Shown piece by piece: positions 18,018-27,242 of a stretch of 64,000 nt of DNA; positions within the stretch are counted from its first letter, which is position 1, and each line of letters begins with the position of its first letter. The notes under the pieces are model-generated. The model did not search any database and was not told the DNA's origin. It saw only the letters and a list, made by a program, of their open reading frames with translations. Origin of the DNA: Winogradskyella eximia (GTDB lineage: Bacteria; Bacteroidota; Bacteroidia; Flavobacteriales; Flavobacteriaceae); the NCBI RefSeq assembly GCF_003386165.1, contig NZ_QRDV01000003.1:298213-362212 (forward strand), read 5' to 3'. A program made the position numbers and the translations under genes.

Positions 18018-19337
18018 TTATTGATCTTCTTTTTTTGGTAGATATTGTACTTCTACACGTTGGTTAGGGCTTAAATATTTCTTAGCCACTGCCTGAATTT
18101 CTTCTCTTGTAATAGACCTGTATGTTTCTAACTGATTGTTAATGATATTTACATCACCATATAATAAGTAATACGTTGCTAAAGAACTTGCAATACCTGC
18201 TACACTAGAATTAGAGCTTACAAAGTTATTCTCAAACTGATTTAAAAGTTTTTGGTAATCACGCTCACTTATTAATTCATTTTGCATTTTAGCAATTTCT
18301 TCATCCATATCCGCTAGTAAAACATCTAAACTCACATCACCCAATGGTAAAGCAAATAATGCAAAAATGTTATAATCTACTTGACCTAGATTAACCGCTT
18401 GCACAGTTAAAGCTTCTTTTTTCTCGTCAATTAATTTTTTATAAAGTACAGAGCTTTTTCCTCCACTTAAGTAAGTAGAAATCATATCTAGTACGTATGC
18501 CTCTCTTGTTGTTTGACCAGGTAGTCTGTAAGCTGCTATAATTGCAGGTATTTGAATATTCTTGTCGTAAGCAATTGCTTTCTTAGTTTCTGTAATTGGA
18601 GTTTCCTTTGGAAAATCACGAACTACTTCTGGTCCTTTTTTAACAGCACTGAAGTAATCCTTTACTAATGACTTCGTTTTAGCGTAATCTATATCTCCCG
18701 CAATTACTAATACCGCATTGTTTGGTACATAATATTTATCGAAAAACGCATTAAATTCTGCCAAAGTAGCAGCATCTAAATGCTCCATTAAACCAATATT
18801 TTGATCTTTATAAGGGTGTACATCAAATAAGTTTTCTCCAATAGCCTTTAATAATCCTCCATAAGGGCTATTATCCATACTCTGACGTTTTTCCTCTTTT
18901 ACAACCTCATTTTGTGTATCTACACCAACTTGATCAATAACAGGATGTAACATACGCTCAGACTCTAACCATAAACCTAATTCTAATTTGTTAGAAGGGA
19001 AAATTTCGTAATAATAAGTTCTATCTTGTGATGTGTTAGCATTAAAAGTACCACCATTTGCAGGGATAATTTTCATAAATTCTCCACGACCAATATTCTC
19101 TGAACCTTCAAATAACAAATGCTCAAAAAAGTGTGCGAAACCAGTACGTTGTCTATCACCATCTTTTCCACCTACATCATACATAACAGATGTAATAACA
19201 ACTGGAGCTGTATTATCTTGGTGCATAATAACGTGCAATCCGTTATCTAAATCAAATTCTTCAAATTCAACTTTTTGTGCTATAGCCTGATGGCTTATAA
19301 ACAACAAAGAAGCCAAAGCCAGTAAATAGTTTTTCAT
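18018..19337 (-). CDS. M16 family zinc metallopeptidase
   Basis: A 439-residue secreted peptidase (signal peptide ending QAIAQ, about residue 21). The catalytic motif HFFEH (His69, Glu72, His73) is intact and the third zinc ligand is a Glu of the NEVVKEEKR segment (about 144-149). The C-terminal half carries the usual RLPGQTTREAYVLDMIS and SGGKSSVLYKKL regions. It acts in the periplasm, probably as a heterodimer with the inactive subunit encoded immediately downstream (1 bp gap). A -7 promoter element lies about 74 bp upstream of the ATG at 19411-19418. Confidence 0.93.
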   Translation of the reverse strand: MKNYLLALASLLFISHQAIAQKVEFEEFDLDNGLHVIMHQDNTAPVVITSVMYDVGGKDGDRQRTGFAHFFEHLLFEGSENIGRGEFMKIIPANGGTFNANTSQDRTYYYEIFPSNKLELGLWLESERMLHPVIDQVGVDTQNEVVKEEKRQSMDNSPYGGLLKAIGENLFDVHPYKDQNIGLMEHLDAATLAEFNAFFDKYYVPNNAVLVIAGDIDYAKTKSLVKDYFSAVKKGPEVVRDFPKETPITETKKAIAYDKNIQIPAIIAAYRLPGQTTREAYVLDMISTYLSGGKSSVLYKKLIDEKKEALTVQAVNLGQVDYNIFALFALPLGDVSLDVLLADMDEEIAKMQNELISERDYQKLLNQFENNFVSSNSSVAGIASSLATYYLLYGDVNIINNQLETYRSITREEIQAVAKKYLSPNQRVEVQYLPKKEDQ

Positions 19338-19410
19338 TGTAGTTTTGTTTAAAATTAAAATGTTTTAAAGGTTTGTCTGTACTAAATGCAATTTGTTACA
19401 TGAAGTCTCA

Positions 19411-19418
19411 CAAAAATA
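19411..19418 (-). promoter_or_regulatory. candidate -7 element (TATTTTTG) for the M16 operon
   Basis: Read on the minus strand this is TATTTTTG, a match to TAnnTTTG, giving a leader of about 70 nt to the M16 ATG at 19337. No good -33 TTTG at the ideal spacing. Confidence 0.45.
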
Positions 19419-19542
19419 AACAATGATTTATCTTTTTAACATAATAAAATGTAAAAACTCTCAAGAATATGATTTGTGAATTTAGCTCTAAAAATTAAAT
19501 TCATAATTTTTTAAGTAAAACCGCCCGAAAACCCTTAAAACG

Positions 19543-19573
19543 TTTGTGCATTAAGAAATTAGGAGTATATTTG
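19543..19573 (+). promoter_or_regulatory. rplU-rpmA promoter (TTTG - 19 nt - TATATTTG)
   Basis: TTTG at 19543-19546 and TATATTTG at 19566-19573 are separated by exactly 19 nt, the textbook Bacteroidota housekeeping promoter. Predicted leader is about 58 nt before the rplU ATG at 19635. A strong promoter is expected for ribosomal protein genes. Confidence 0.8.
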
Positions 19574-19634
19574 CATCCGCTTTCTGAGAAGAGAGCAATT
19601 TATTTTATAAACAAATTAATAAAAACGTTACGCT

Positions 19635-20288
19635 ATGTACGCAATTGTAGAGATAGCAGGGCAGCAATTTAAAGTTGCAAAAGACCAAAGAGTTTTTGTT
19701 CACCGTTTAGCAACAGAAGAAGGTAAGAAAGTAGATTTCGACAACGTTCTTTTAATTGGAGATGGTAACAATATTACTGTAGGCGCCCCAGCTATAGATG
19801 GAGCACAAGTAAGTGCAAAAGTCTTAAGTCACCTTAAAGGTGATAAAGTAATAGTCTTTAAAAAGAAAAGACGTAAAGGTTACCGTGTAAAAAATGGACA
19901 CAGACAATCTTTAACTGAAATCTTAATTGAAGGTATTACAACTTCTGGAGCAAAGAAAGTTGCACCGAAGAAAGAAACTAAAAAAGCCGAACCAAAAGTA
20001 GAAGCGAAAGCTGCTGCTCCTAAAGCTAAAAAAGCTACAGGTGATGCTGATGATTTAAAGAAAGTTGAAGGTATTGGTCCTAAAATTGCATCTACTTTAG
20101 TAGAAGCTGGTATCGCTACTTTTTCTGATTTAGCTAAGGCTACACCAGAAGCAATTTCTGAAATCATTGCAGATGTTCGTGGTAACCATGTTACTGATAC
20201 TTGGCCAGCACAAGCACAATTAGCTGCTGATGGTAAGTGGGACGAGCTTAAAAAATGGCAAGACGAATTAGATGGTGGTAAAGCATAA
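19635..20288 (+). CDS. rplU: 50S ribosomal protein L21 with C-terminal helix-hairpin-helix extension
   Basis: Residues 1 to about 103 are ordinary L21 (MYAIVEIAGQQFKV, KKKRRKGYRVKNGHRQ), which binds 23S rRNA in the large subunit. The protein is 217 residues, about twice the usual length. An Ala/Lys/Glu-rich linker (about 106-135) leads to a helix-hairpin-helix domain (DDLKKVEGIGPKIASTLVEAG, about 138-157) ending in TWPAQAQLAADGKWDELKKW. Comparable long L21 proteins are known in Flavobacteriia; the extension is a nucleic-acid-binding type fold of unknown purpose. Followed 42 bp later by rpmA, the conserved L21-L27 pair. Confidence 0.96.
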   Translation: MYAIVEIAGQQFKVAKDQRVFVHRLATEEGKKVDFDNVLLIGDGNNITVGAPAIDGAQVSAKVLSHLKGDKVIVFKKKRRKGYRVKNGHRQSLTEILIEGITTSGAKKVAPKKETKKAEPKVEAKAAAPKAKKATGDADDLKKVEGIGPKIASTLVEAGIATFSDLAKATPEAISEIIADVRGNHVTDTWPAQAQLAADGKWDELKKWQDELDGGKA

Positions 20289-20330
20289 TTGCTAAATCAC
20301 TTAAGTATAACAATATAAAACCTTAAGATC

Positions 20331-20591
20331 ATGGCTCATAAAAAAGGAGTTGGTAGTTCGAAGAATGGTAGAGAATCAGAATCGAAACGTTTAGGCGTTA
20401 AGATTTTTGGTGGACAAGCTGCTATTGCTGGAAACATTATCATAAGACAACGTGGTAACACACACCATCCAGGTGAAAATGTTTACCAAGGAAAAGATCA
20501 CACTTTACACGCTAAAGTTGACGGTCTAGTAAAATTTACTAAGAAAAAAGACAATAAGTCTTATGTTTCTATTGAAGCTTTTGAAGCTTAA
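20331..20591 (+). CDS. rpmA: 50S ribosomal protein L27
   Basis: An 86-residue L27: [24 protein letters not shown] at the N-terminus (no cleavable extension such as that of Firmicutes), then [22 protein letters not shown]. The N-terminal tail reaches the peptidyl-transferase centre. Cotranscribed with rplU and closed by an intrinsic terminator. Confidence 0.97.
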   Translation: MAHKKGVGSSKNGRESESKRLGVKIFGGQAAIAGNIIIRQRGNTHHPGENVYQGKDHTLHAKVDGLVKFTKKKDNKSYVSIEAFEA

Positions 20592-20614
20592 GAAATAAAT
20601 TTCTTATAAAATTT

Positions 20615-20647
20615 AAAAACCCTTTCTATTTATAGAGAGGGTTTTTT
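20615..20647 (+). terminator. intrinsic terminator of rplU-rpmA
   Basis: AAAAACCCTTTCTA (from 20615) pairs with TAGAGAGGGTTTTTT (to 20647) with one wobble pair and a 4-nt loop, followed by T residues. Confidence 0.85.
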
Positions 20648-20681
20648 AGTATAACATAGTAACCTTGTATATAAAATAAAA

Positions 20682-20808
20682 GACTGCCTACCAAGTGAGT
20701 AAATCTTTTAAGTTTAAAATTCCTAAACCCTAACATTTGTATCTTTAAACTTTTCACTTTGTGTAATGAAAGTGATAAAAAAAAATAACTCAACTTTTAT
20801 AGACAGTC
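20682..20808. repeat. imperfect terminal inverted repeats, possible degraded IS/MITE
   Basis: The rpmA-to-lipoprotein gap (20592-21080, about 490 bp) has no credible gene. Inside it, GACTGCCTACCAAGTGAGT (20682-20700) and the reverse complement of 20788-20808 (GACTGTCTATAAAAGTTGAGT) align with few mismatches and one small gap. They bound about 127 bp that contains no ORF but has an internal hairpin (CACTTT ... AAAGTG, about 20754-20773). Ends starting GACTGTCT are common in insertion sequences. The rest of the gap (20810-21080) shows nothing I can name. Confidence 0.4.
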
Positions 20809-21080
20809 CTCCTACTATAAATCTAACCCCTTAATAAGAAGTACAAAAAAAATCACCAAACTAATATATGTTGAAGACGGGTGAAAAAAGCGAATAAAGT
20901 TCTAAACGAATGTAAAAATGTTCCTAATAGCATTTTGGAGTTCTTCTCAAACATATTTGTACAAAAGAAAAGTTTATATATATGCTTTTTTAATAGTAAG
21001 AATTAAATATTCTCGATCAGCTCATTACAATAATTTCTTTATCTTTTGGTTTATTCAATTTAGCACCTATCAATTTAAAA

Positions 21081-21818
21081 ATGAAAAGAGCAATTGTCTG
21101 TACCATACTATTTCTTAATCTAGTTTTAAGTTGTAAATCTTCTCAAAGCAAAACACAACTTGTTGCTGAAAATAAAGCCTTAAAAGAGCGGATTAAAACA
21201 CTTGAATCCTATGATAGTATGTATACAAAAGCCGCTTTAGAGCTCAAAAATATGAATGTAGTTTACAGAGGTGTTTCTAATCCTATTTATATTTCAAAAC
21301 AAAATGTGCTATCATTTGAAGCAAGTGCTCCTGGATTAAAAAAAATAGATAGTTTTGGGAATTATGTTCTGTCACCTAGAACTGGTAAAACCGTCGATAT
21401 TAAAATTAAGTCTAAACTAAAAAATGGTGACTCTTTAATTGAAAATAAGATTTTAAAAATAAAGGATATTGGCCGAATAATTGGATTAATAAATGGTAAT
21501 AGTTGTAATTCTAAATGTCAGCTACTATTAACTGTTGAAGAGCTAAAAAATAGTATCGTAGGTTTAGGTGGTGATAATTTTGTATTTAATCTAGATTTAA
21601 GTGTAAAAGGTTTTAAGTTAAAATTGCCTGATAGTGATGTAATTGAAGTTGAAGGAAATAACATTCCAATAAAAATGAATAATCAAATTGAGCAACTAAA
21701 GCCAAATGATATAGTTTACATTTTTGATATCAAACTAAAAATAAACAATTCAAATTTCTACTCGCTTAGGATATGTAAAACCCCATTAATTCAAATAAGA
21801 ATAATTGAACAACCCTAA
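21081..21818 (+). CDS. lipoprotein with stand-alone GldM C-terminal domain
   Basis: A 245-residue lipoprotein (lipobox LVLSC, Cys18) with a short coiled coil (about 28-57, LVAENKALKERIKTLESY). Residues about 58-245 strongly resemble the C-terminal part of GldM, the T9SS motor component: MNVVYRGVSNPIYIS, then a charged Ig-like domain, FVFNLDLSVKGFKLKLP and a final DIVYIFDIKLKINN. GldM itself is about 515 residues and has an N-terminal membrane helix; here that half is replaced by the lipid anchor. It could act as an alternative periplasmic adaptor for T9SS, but that is inference. Its 3' end overlaps the convergent MutS-like gene by 4 bp. Confidence 0.78.
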   Translation: MKRAIVCTILFLNLVLSCKSSQSKTQLVAENKALKERIKTLESYDSMYTKAALELKNMNVVYRGVSNPIYISKQNVLSFEASAPGLKKIDSFGNYVLSPRTGKTVDIKIKSKLKNGDSLIENKILKIKDIGRIIGLINGNSCNSKCQLLLTVEELKNSIVGLGGDNFVFNLDLSVKGFKLKLPDSDVIEVEGNNIPIKMNNQIEQLKPNDIVYIFDIKLKINNSNFYSLRICKTPLIQIRIIEQP

Positions 21819-23587
21819 ACAATCTCCATCTTCTTCAAAAGAAAACTAGCATTCATATTCTGACAAACCCCTTGCTTTAGTTTATAATCGAAAAAGAGTT
21901 CGTCGTTGATGATTTCGGCATCAAAGTAGTAGTTTTTTATGGCTTCTATTTCGGTTTCAATTTCAGTAAGACTTAAATCGTGTGTAGCTATAATTCCTGT
22001 GGCATGTTGTTTTACGAGTTTCTCAACAAACTTTCTAGATCCAATAGCTTTATCCGTACTGTTGGTTCCTTTTAAAATTTCATCTAGGATAACGAAATAG
22101 TTTTTATCATTTTCAATAGTATCTACTACAAACTTTAATCGCGTAAGCTCACTAAAGAAGTATGAACTATCATCCGTTAACGAATCTGTAGTTCGCATAC
22201 TCGTAATTAGCTTAATCGGCTTGTATTTGCTTTGTTTTGCACAAATAGGCAATCCAACATTGGCCATAACAATATGAAGCGCAACGGTTCTTAAAAACGT
22301 ACTTTTCCCTGCCATGTTTGCACCTGTAACGATGAAGAATTGTTCTTCTTCCAATTTCAAATCACTATCAACTCGCTTTTCAGGGTTTAATAATGGATGC
22401 CCTAAGCTTTTTGCTAAAATCGTTATAGGTTCATCAGTAAGAACTGGATATGTAAAATCTTGATGGTTAAACGCATAATTTCCAAAACTGTTAAACGCAT
22501 CAAAAAACGTAACAACCTCAAACCAATCTTCAACTTTATCTGCGTATTGCGTAATCCATTGTTCTACATTATAACTGCTTCTAATATCTATTAAAAAATA
22601 ACCATTTCCGAAAATTGCAGAGATAAGATTATTTCTATTATCTAAGGCATCTAACGTTTTTGAAAATTTCGAAAATATTTCTGAAGCCTTCAAACCATCT
22701 GATTCTATTAATTTTTGTTTCGATTTCAATAATTCAGACGTGAACTCTGTTGTTTGAATAGCATTAAGCAGTAAAGCATATTGTCTGAAGGTATCTTTTG
22801 CCCTTTCCGTATGTTGAGCAAGGATATTAATTTTCTTCAAATAAACACCTATAATTCCTAATCCCAATAACAACCAATAACCAGCAATAGAAATCGGAAT
22901 AATTTCAGCAATTCCCAAACCTAAAAGTACTAAAGACGCTATACTAAAAGCAATGGTTAGAGCATACTGTAGTTTACCTAAAAATGGTTGATACTCTTTT
23001 AACCACGTTATTATTGAATTTGCAGAATGTTCTATTTCTACACCTTCTGCAATAGCTGAATAATTCTGCCTCCATTTTGGTAATGTAGCTAATTCTTGTA
23101 TGGCTTGTTGACGCGTTTCAATATTTGTTATATCGTTAGAAAGCAGGTTTTCAGTAAGTTTTTTAGTACCTTCTTTAATGGCCGTTCTGTTTATAAATTG
23201 AAAGAAAGACCCCTTTCCAAATAAATCAATATCTAGACTAAAAAAATGTTTTGGGTTTTGAAACTCTTCACCATCTAACCGACCATAAAAGTCGCCTTTG
23301 GCTATTTTTAATTCTTCTTCATTTATTGCTATCAATCGTTTATGAAGATTTCTTTTAGATTTTAAATCTGTATACCTTGATAACAAAAAAAGAAAACTTG
23401 CCATACCCAATACACCAATACCTGCGGCTACCTGCCAGTTTTGATATGTAAAATAGACACCTATTACCGTTAAAATAAAAATCGAAAGCCTAAGTATACT
23501 AAACAAACTGAGTTGTTTAAAAATACGTTTAGATTCCGCTTGGTTGACTTCTAATTGCTCTTTATAAAATGTATTTGGGTTCTGCAT
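21815..23587 (-). CDS. MutS-like ATPase with N-terminal membrane helices
   Basis: A 590-residue protein whose C-terminal third is a MutS ATPase: Walker A TGANMAGKSTF (about 421-431), the SYFFSELTRLK signature, Walker B YFVILDEILKGTNS and the ATHD switch. The N-terminal part has no mismatch-recognition domain; instead there are four membrane helices in two pairs (about 30-47 and 53-70, then 208-224 and 230-250) separated by a core-like helical domain. True MutS is soluble and about 870 residues, so this is a separate membrane-bound MutS branch common in Bacteroidota. Function unknown; do not read it as the canonical mismatch repair protein. It appears monocistronic. Confidence 0.85.
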   Translation of the reverse strand: MQNPNTFYKEQLEVNQAESKRIFKQLSLFSILRLSIFILTVIGVYFTYQNWQVAAGIGVLGMASFLFLLSRYTDLKSKRNLHKRLIAINEEELKIAKGDFYGRLDGEEFQNPKHFFSLDIDLFGKGSFFQFINRTAIKEGTKKLTENLLSNDITNIETRQQAIQELATLPKWRQNYSAIAEGVEIEHSANSIITWLKEYQPFLGKLQYALTIAFSIASLVLLGLGIAEIIPISIAGYWLLLGLGIIGVYLKKINILAQHTERAKDTFRQYALLLNAIQTTEFTSELLKSKQKLIESDGLKASEIFSKFSKTLDALDNRNNLISAIFGNGYFLIDIRSSYNVEQWITQYADKVEDWFEVVTFFDAFNSFGNYAFNHQDFTYPVLTDEPITILAKSLGHPLLNPEKRVDSDLKLEEEQFFIVTGANMAGKSTFLRTVALHIVMANVGLPICAKQSKYKPIKLITSMRTTDSLTDDSSYFFSELTRLKFVVDTIENDKNYFVILDEILKGTNSTDKAIGSRKFVEKLVKQHATGIIATHDLSLTEIETEIEAIKNYYFDAEIINDELFFDYKLKQGVCQNMNASFLLKKMEIV

Positions 23588-23620
23588 GATGCTTTATTAG
23601 AATCGAAATATAAGAAAAGT

Positions 23621-23653
23621 AAAAATCCCAAGTCATAATTATGCTTGGGATTT
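23621..23653 (-). terminator. terminator downstream of sdhB
   Basis: AAATCCCAAG (23623-23632) and CTTGGGATTT (23644-23653) form a 10-bp stem; on the minus strand it is followed by TTTTTACTTTT. It closes the sdhCAB operon. Confidence 0.8.
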
Positions 23654-23662
23654 ATATATCAT

Positions 23663-23679
23663 TTAACGTATTACGTTAA
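23663..23679. repeat. 17-bp perfect palindrome
   Basis: TTAACGTATTACGTTAA, two 8-bp arms around one base, between the sdhB stop (23696) and its terminator. Purpose unknown; it may be part of the transcript end or a protein-binding site. Confidence 0.55.
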
Positions 23680-23695
23680 GGAATGTAGTATTGTA

Positions 23696-24442
23696 TTAAC
23701 CTTTTAGAGTCGCAGATAAATACTCACGATTCATACGTGCAATATTCTCTAAAGAAATGCCTTTGGGACATTCTACTTCACAAGCTCCTGTATTAGTACA
23801 GTTACCAAAACCTTCTAAGTCCATTTGTGCTACCATGTTTTTTACACGATCCGCTGCTTCTACTTGTCCTTGTGGTAATAATGCATATTGAGACACTTTT
23901 GCACCAACAAATAACATAGCTGAAGAGTTTTTACAAGTTGCTACACAAGCACCACAACCAATACAAGTTGCTGCATCCATAGCTTCATCAGCTGCATGTT
24001 TAGAGATTGGAATATTATTAGCATCTTGCGTATTACCAGAAGTGTTTACAGAAATATAACCTCCTGCTTGCTGAATACGCTCAAAAGCCATTCTATCTAC
24101 TACTAAATCTTTTATTACAGGAAATGCTGCTGCTCTAAATGGCTCAATAGTAATTGTATCACCATCATTAAACATACGCATGTGCAACTGACATGTAGTA
24201 ATGCCTCTATCTGGTCCATGTGCTTCACCATTGATGTACATAGAACACATTCCACATATGCCTTCACGACAATCGTGATCAAATGCTACAGGTTCTTCGC
24301 CTGAATTTACTAACTGCTCATTTAAAACATCCATCATTTCTAAGAAAGACATATGTTCTGAAATCTCAGTTACTTTGTAATCGACCATTTGACCCTTAGC
24401 TTTTGAGTCTTTTTGTCTCCAAATTTTAAGTGTTAAATTCAT
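23696..24442 (-). CDS. sdhB: succinate dehydrogenase / fumarate reductase iron-sulfur subunit
   Basis: A 248-residue electron-transfer subunit. The [2Fe-2S] ligands are visible in [11 protein letters not shown]...TTC (Cys58, 63, 66, 84). The [4Fe-4S]/[3Fe-4S] half has [13 protein letters not shown] (about 160-172) and [14 protein letters not shown] (about 215-229). It passes electrons from the flavoprotein to the membrane haem subunit. It starts 10 bp after sdhA in the sdhC-sdhA-sdhB order typical of Bacteroidota three-subunit (type B) enzymes. Confidence 0.97.
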   Translation of the reverse strand: MNLTLKIWRQKDSKAKGQMVDYKVTEISEHMSFLEMMDVLNEQLVNSGEEPVAFDHDCREGICGMCSMYINGEAHGPDRGITTCQLHMRMFNDGDTITIEPFRAAAFPVIKDLVVDRMAFERIQQAGGYISVNTSGNTQDANNIPISKHAADEAMDAATCIGCGACVATCKNSSAMLFVGAKVSQYALLPQGQVEAADRVKNMVAQMDLEGFGNCTNTGACEVECPKGISLENIARMNREYLSATLKG

Positions 24443-24452
24443 ATCGTCTTTC

Positions 24453-26465
24453 TTATTTGTATGAACGTTGTTTTAGTTCAATATCTTTAAATTCTAATTC
24501 TTCTTTATGTAAAACTGCATCTGCAGGTTCTCCTTTATATTCCCAAGCCGCAACAAATGCAAAGTCTTTATCGTTACGCTTAGCTTCACCTTTTTGAGGA
24601 CCATCTAACTCAGCAGATTCTTCTCTAAAGTGTCCACCACAAGATTCGTTTCTCATTAAAGCATCTTTAGCAAACAATTCTCCTAACTCTAAGAAATCTG
24701 CAACACGACCAGCCTTTTCAAGCTCTGGATTCATTTCGTCAGCTGTTCCTGGTACATAAACCTCTTTCCAAAATTCTTCTCTAATAGCTTTAATTTCTGC
24801 CATTGCTTCTGTTAAGCCTTGTGCGTTTCTAGACATACCTGCCTTGTCCCACATTACTTTCCCTAATTTCTTATGGAAATAATCAACAGATTTTGTACCC
24901 TTATTATTTACAAAGAAATTAATTCTCTTTGTAACTTCTTTTTCAGCTTCATCAAATTCTTTGGAATCCGTTGGAATTTTTCCGGTACGGATATCATCAG
25001 ACAAATAATCTCCAATGGTATATGGCAACACAAAATAACCATCTGCTAAACCTTGCATTAATGCAGAAGCACCAAGTCTGTTTGCACCATGATCAGAGAA
25101 ATTAGCTTCACCAATACAGTAACAACCAGGAATTGTAGTCATAAGGTTATAATCAACCCAAACACCACCCATTGTGTAGTGTACTGCTGGATAAATCATC
25201 ATTGGTGTCTCGTATGGATTTTGATCTATAATCTTCTCATACATTTGGAACAAGTTCCCATATTTAGCTTCTACAATAGCCTGTCCAAGTTCTTTAATTT
25301 TTGCAGGACTAGGATTTTCAATGTTATGAATCTTAGCTTGCTCTTTACCGTAGCGTTCAAAAGCAGAAGCAAAATCTAAATAAACCGCTTCACCTGTAGC
25401 ATTTACTCCATAACCAGCATCACAACGTTCTTTTGCTGCTCTTGATGCAACATCACGTGGTACTAAATTACCAAATGCAGGATAACGTCTTTCTAAGTAA
25501 TAATCGCGTTCATCTTCTGACAATTCGGTTGGCTTTTTACGACCTTCTCTAATTGCCAATACATCTTCCATGTTTTTAGGAACCCAAATACGACCATCAT
25601 TTCTTAATGATTCTGACATTAAAGTCAATTTCGATTGGTAATCTCCCGAACGTGGAATACATGTTGGGTGAATTTGTGTGTAACAAGGATTTGCGAAATA
25701 CGCTCCTTTTTTATGTATTTTCCATGCTGCAGTTGCGTTAGAACCCATAGCGTTTGTTGATAAGAAATATACATTTCCGTATCCACCAGAACCAACTACA
25801 ACAGCATGTGCTGAATGTCTTTCTATTTCACCAGTAATTAAATTACGAGCGATAATACCTCTTGCTTTTCCGTCTACAATAACGACGTCTAGCATTTCGT
25901 GACGGTTAAACATTTCAATCTTACCACGAGCAATTTGTCTATTCATTGCAGAATAAGCTCCTAATAATAATTGTTGTCCTGTCTGACCTTTAGCATAGAA
26001 TGTTCTAGAGACTAAAACACCACCAAATGAACGGTTGTCTAATAATCCACCATAATCACGTGCAAAAGGAACACCTTGCGCCACACATTGGTCAATAATA
26101 TTAGAAGACACCTCAGCCAAACGATAAACGTTTGCTTCACGAGAACGGTAATCACCACCTTTTACAGTATCATAAAATAATCTGTATGTAGAATCACCAT
26201 CACCTTGGTAATTTTTTGCTGCGTTAATACCACCTTGAGCTGCAATGGAGTGCGCTCTACGTGGTGAATCTTGATAAGCAAATGCTTTTACATTATAACC
26301 TAGTTCTGCTAAAGTTGCAGCAGCAGAACCTCCAGCAAGACCTGTACCAACAACAATAACATCGATATGACGCTTGTTGGCAGGATTTACTAAATCAATT
26401 TTATTTTTATAATCAGTCCATTTATCTTTAATTGGACCCTTTGGTACTTTTGAATCTAAAGCCAT
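24453..26465 (-). CDS. sdhA: succinate dehydrogenase / fumarate reductase flavoprotein subunit
   Basis: A 670-residue flavoprotein that oxidises succinate to fumarate in the TCA cycle on the inner face of the membrane. FAD-binding motif [20 protein letters not shown] (about 37-56), the His in [11 protein letters not shown] that carries covalent FAD, and substrate-site motifs HPTCIP and [11 protein letters not shown] are present. The C-terminal helical domain includes [11 protein letters not shown]. Length and order match type B enzymes. It sits 12 bp after sdhC. Confidence 0.97.
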   Translation of the reverse strand: MALDSKVPKGPIKDKWTDYKNKIDLVNPANKRHIDVIVVGTGLAGGSAAATLAELGYNVKAFAYQDSPRRAHSIAAQGGINAAKNYQGDGDSTYRLFYDTVKGGDYRSREANVYRLAEVSSNIIDQCVAQGVPFARDYGGLLDNRSFGGVLVSRTFYAKGQTGQQLLLGAYSAMNRQIARGKIEMFNRHEMLDVVIVDGKARGIIARNLITGEIERHSAHAVVVGSGGYGNVYFLSTNAMGSNATAAWKIHKKGAYFANPCYTQIHPTCIPRSGDYQSKLTLMSESLRNDGRIWVPKNMEDVLAIREGRKKPTELSEDERDYYLERRYPAFGNLVPRDVASRAAKERCDAGYGVNATGEAVYLDFASAFERYGKEQAKIHNIENPSPAKIKELGQAIVEAKYGNLFQMYEKIIDQNPYETPMMIYPAVHYTMGGVWVDYNLMTTIPGCYCIGEANFSDHGANRLGASALMQGLADGYFVLPYTIGDYLSDDIRTGKIPTDSKEFDEAEKEVTKRINFFVNNKGTKSVDYFHKKLGKVMWDKAGMSRNAQGLTEAMAEIKAIREEFWKEVYVPGTADEMNPELEKAGRVADFLELGELFAKDALMRNESCGGHFREESAELDGPQKGEAKRNDKDFAFVAAWEYKGEPADAVLHKEELEFKDIELKQRSYK

Positions 26466-26477
26466 ATTAGATATTTT

Positions 26478-27149
26478 TTAGTGAGTAAAGTGATGGAATA
26501 ACGCGATGAAAATAAATCCTAATGGAACTAAAATCGCATAAGCTTTTCCGAATCCCTGTAATCCTTTTGTGTATTTGTTATTTGCACCTGTAGATTGAAA
26601 TGCAGAATCAAAGCCATGTAATAAGTGAAGTGCTAAAAACACAAAACCTACAATGTAAAGTGCAACTCTCCAAATAGGAACAAATTTCTCTTGTAATTCG
26701 TGAAAATATCTGAACTCACCATTGTGCATTCCAGACATATCACCAATAATATACTTTGTGTTAATTTCTGGAATCCAGAAATCAATAAAGTGAATAATTA
26801 AAAATGCAAGGATAAAGCCTCCACTCCAAATCATGTTTCTGCTCATCCATGTAGAATTTGCAGCACCATTATTTTTAGCATACTTAACACCGTTTGCTTT
26901 TTTGTTTTTGATTTCTAATACAAAACCCATTACAAAGTGAAAAATTACACCAATAATTAAAATAGGTTGAATTACATATTGAACAACCCAAAATGTTCCC
27001 ATAAAATGAGATATTTCATTAAAAGTGTCTGGACTTAAAACTGAAAAAAGGTTGATAACAAAATGTTGTAGTACAAAAATCATAAGGAAGAGTGCCGAAA
27101 GTGCCATGGCAAACTTTCTTCCAATCGACGAATTTAGAATTCCGCTCAT
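26478..27149 (-). CDS. sdhC: succinate dehydrogenase cytochrome b subunit
   Basis: A 223-residue membrane anchor with five helices, as expected for the dihaem, single-subunit (type B) cytochrome b558 family; no sdhD is needed or present. Candidate haem ligands within helices are His29, His71, His120 and His175/178. It hands electrons to menaquinone. First gene of sdhCAB, with a promoter at 27176-27206. Confidence 0.95.
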   Translation of the reverse strand: MSGILNSSIGRKFAMALSALFLMIFVLQHFVINLFSVLSPDTFNEISHFMGTFWVVQYVIQPILIIGVIFHFVMGFVLEIKNKKANGVKYAKNNGAANSTWMSRNMIWSGGFILAFLIIHFIDFWIPEINTKYIIGDMSGMHNGEFRYFHELQEKFVPIWRVALYIVGFVFLALHLLHGFDSAFQSTGANNKYTKGLQGFGKAYAILVPLGFIFIALFHHFTH

Positions 27150-27175
27150 TGTAAATCTAGTTTATTTTAGTCTAA

Positions 27176-27206
27176 CAAAGATACAGTGCAAATGGCTTTC
27201 AGCCAA
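27176..27206 (-). promoter_or_regulatory. sdhCAB promoter (TTG - 20 nt - TATCTTTG)
   Basis: On the minus strand TATCTTTG (27183-27176) is preceded by TTG (27206-27204) with a 20-nt spacer, a good Bacteroidota promoter. Leader to the sdhC ATG is about 22 nt. Confidence 0.7.
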
Positions 27207-27242
27207 CTGCGATCATTGATAATTAATTTATTTAGAATGGTT

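Noticed and set aside
19880..20167. 95-codon minus-strand frame opposite rplU
   Set aside because: Mirror of the Ala/Lys-rich linker codons of L21; no homology or promoter.
20918..21118. 66-codon plus-strand frame upstream of the GldM_C gene
   Set aside because: It overlaps the well-supported lipoprotein start at 21081, has no motif and looks like random AT-rich sequence.
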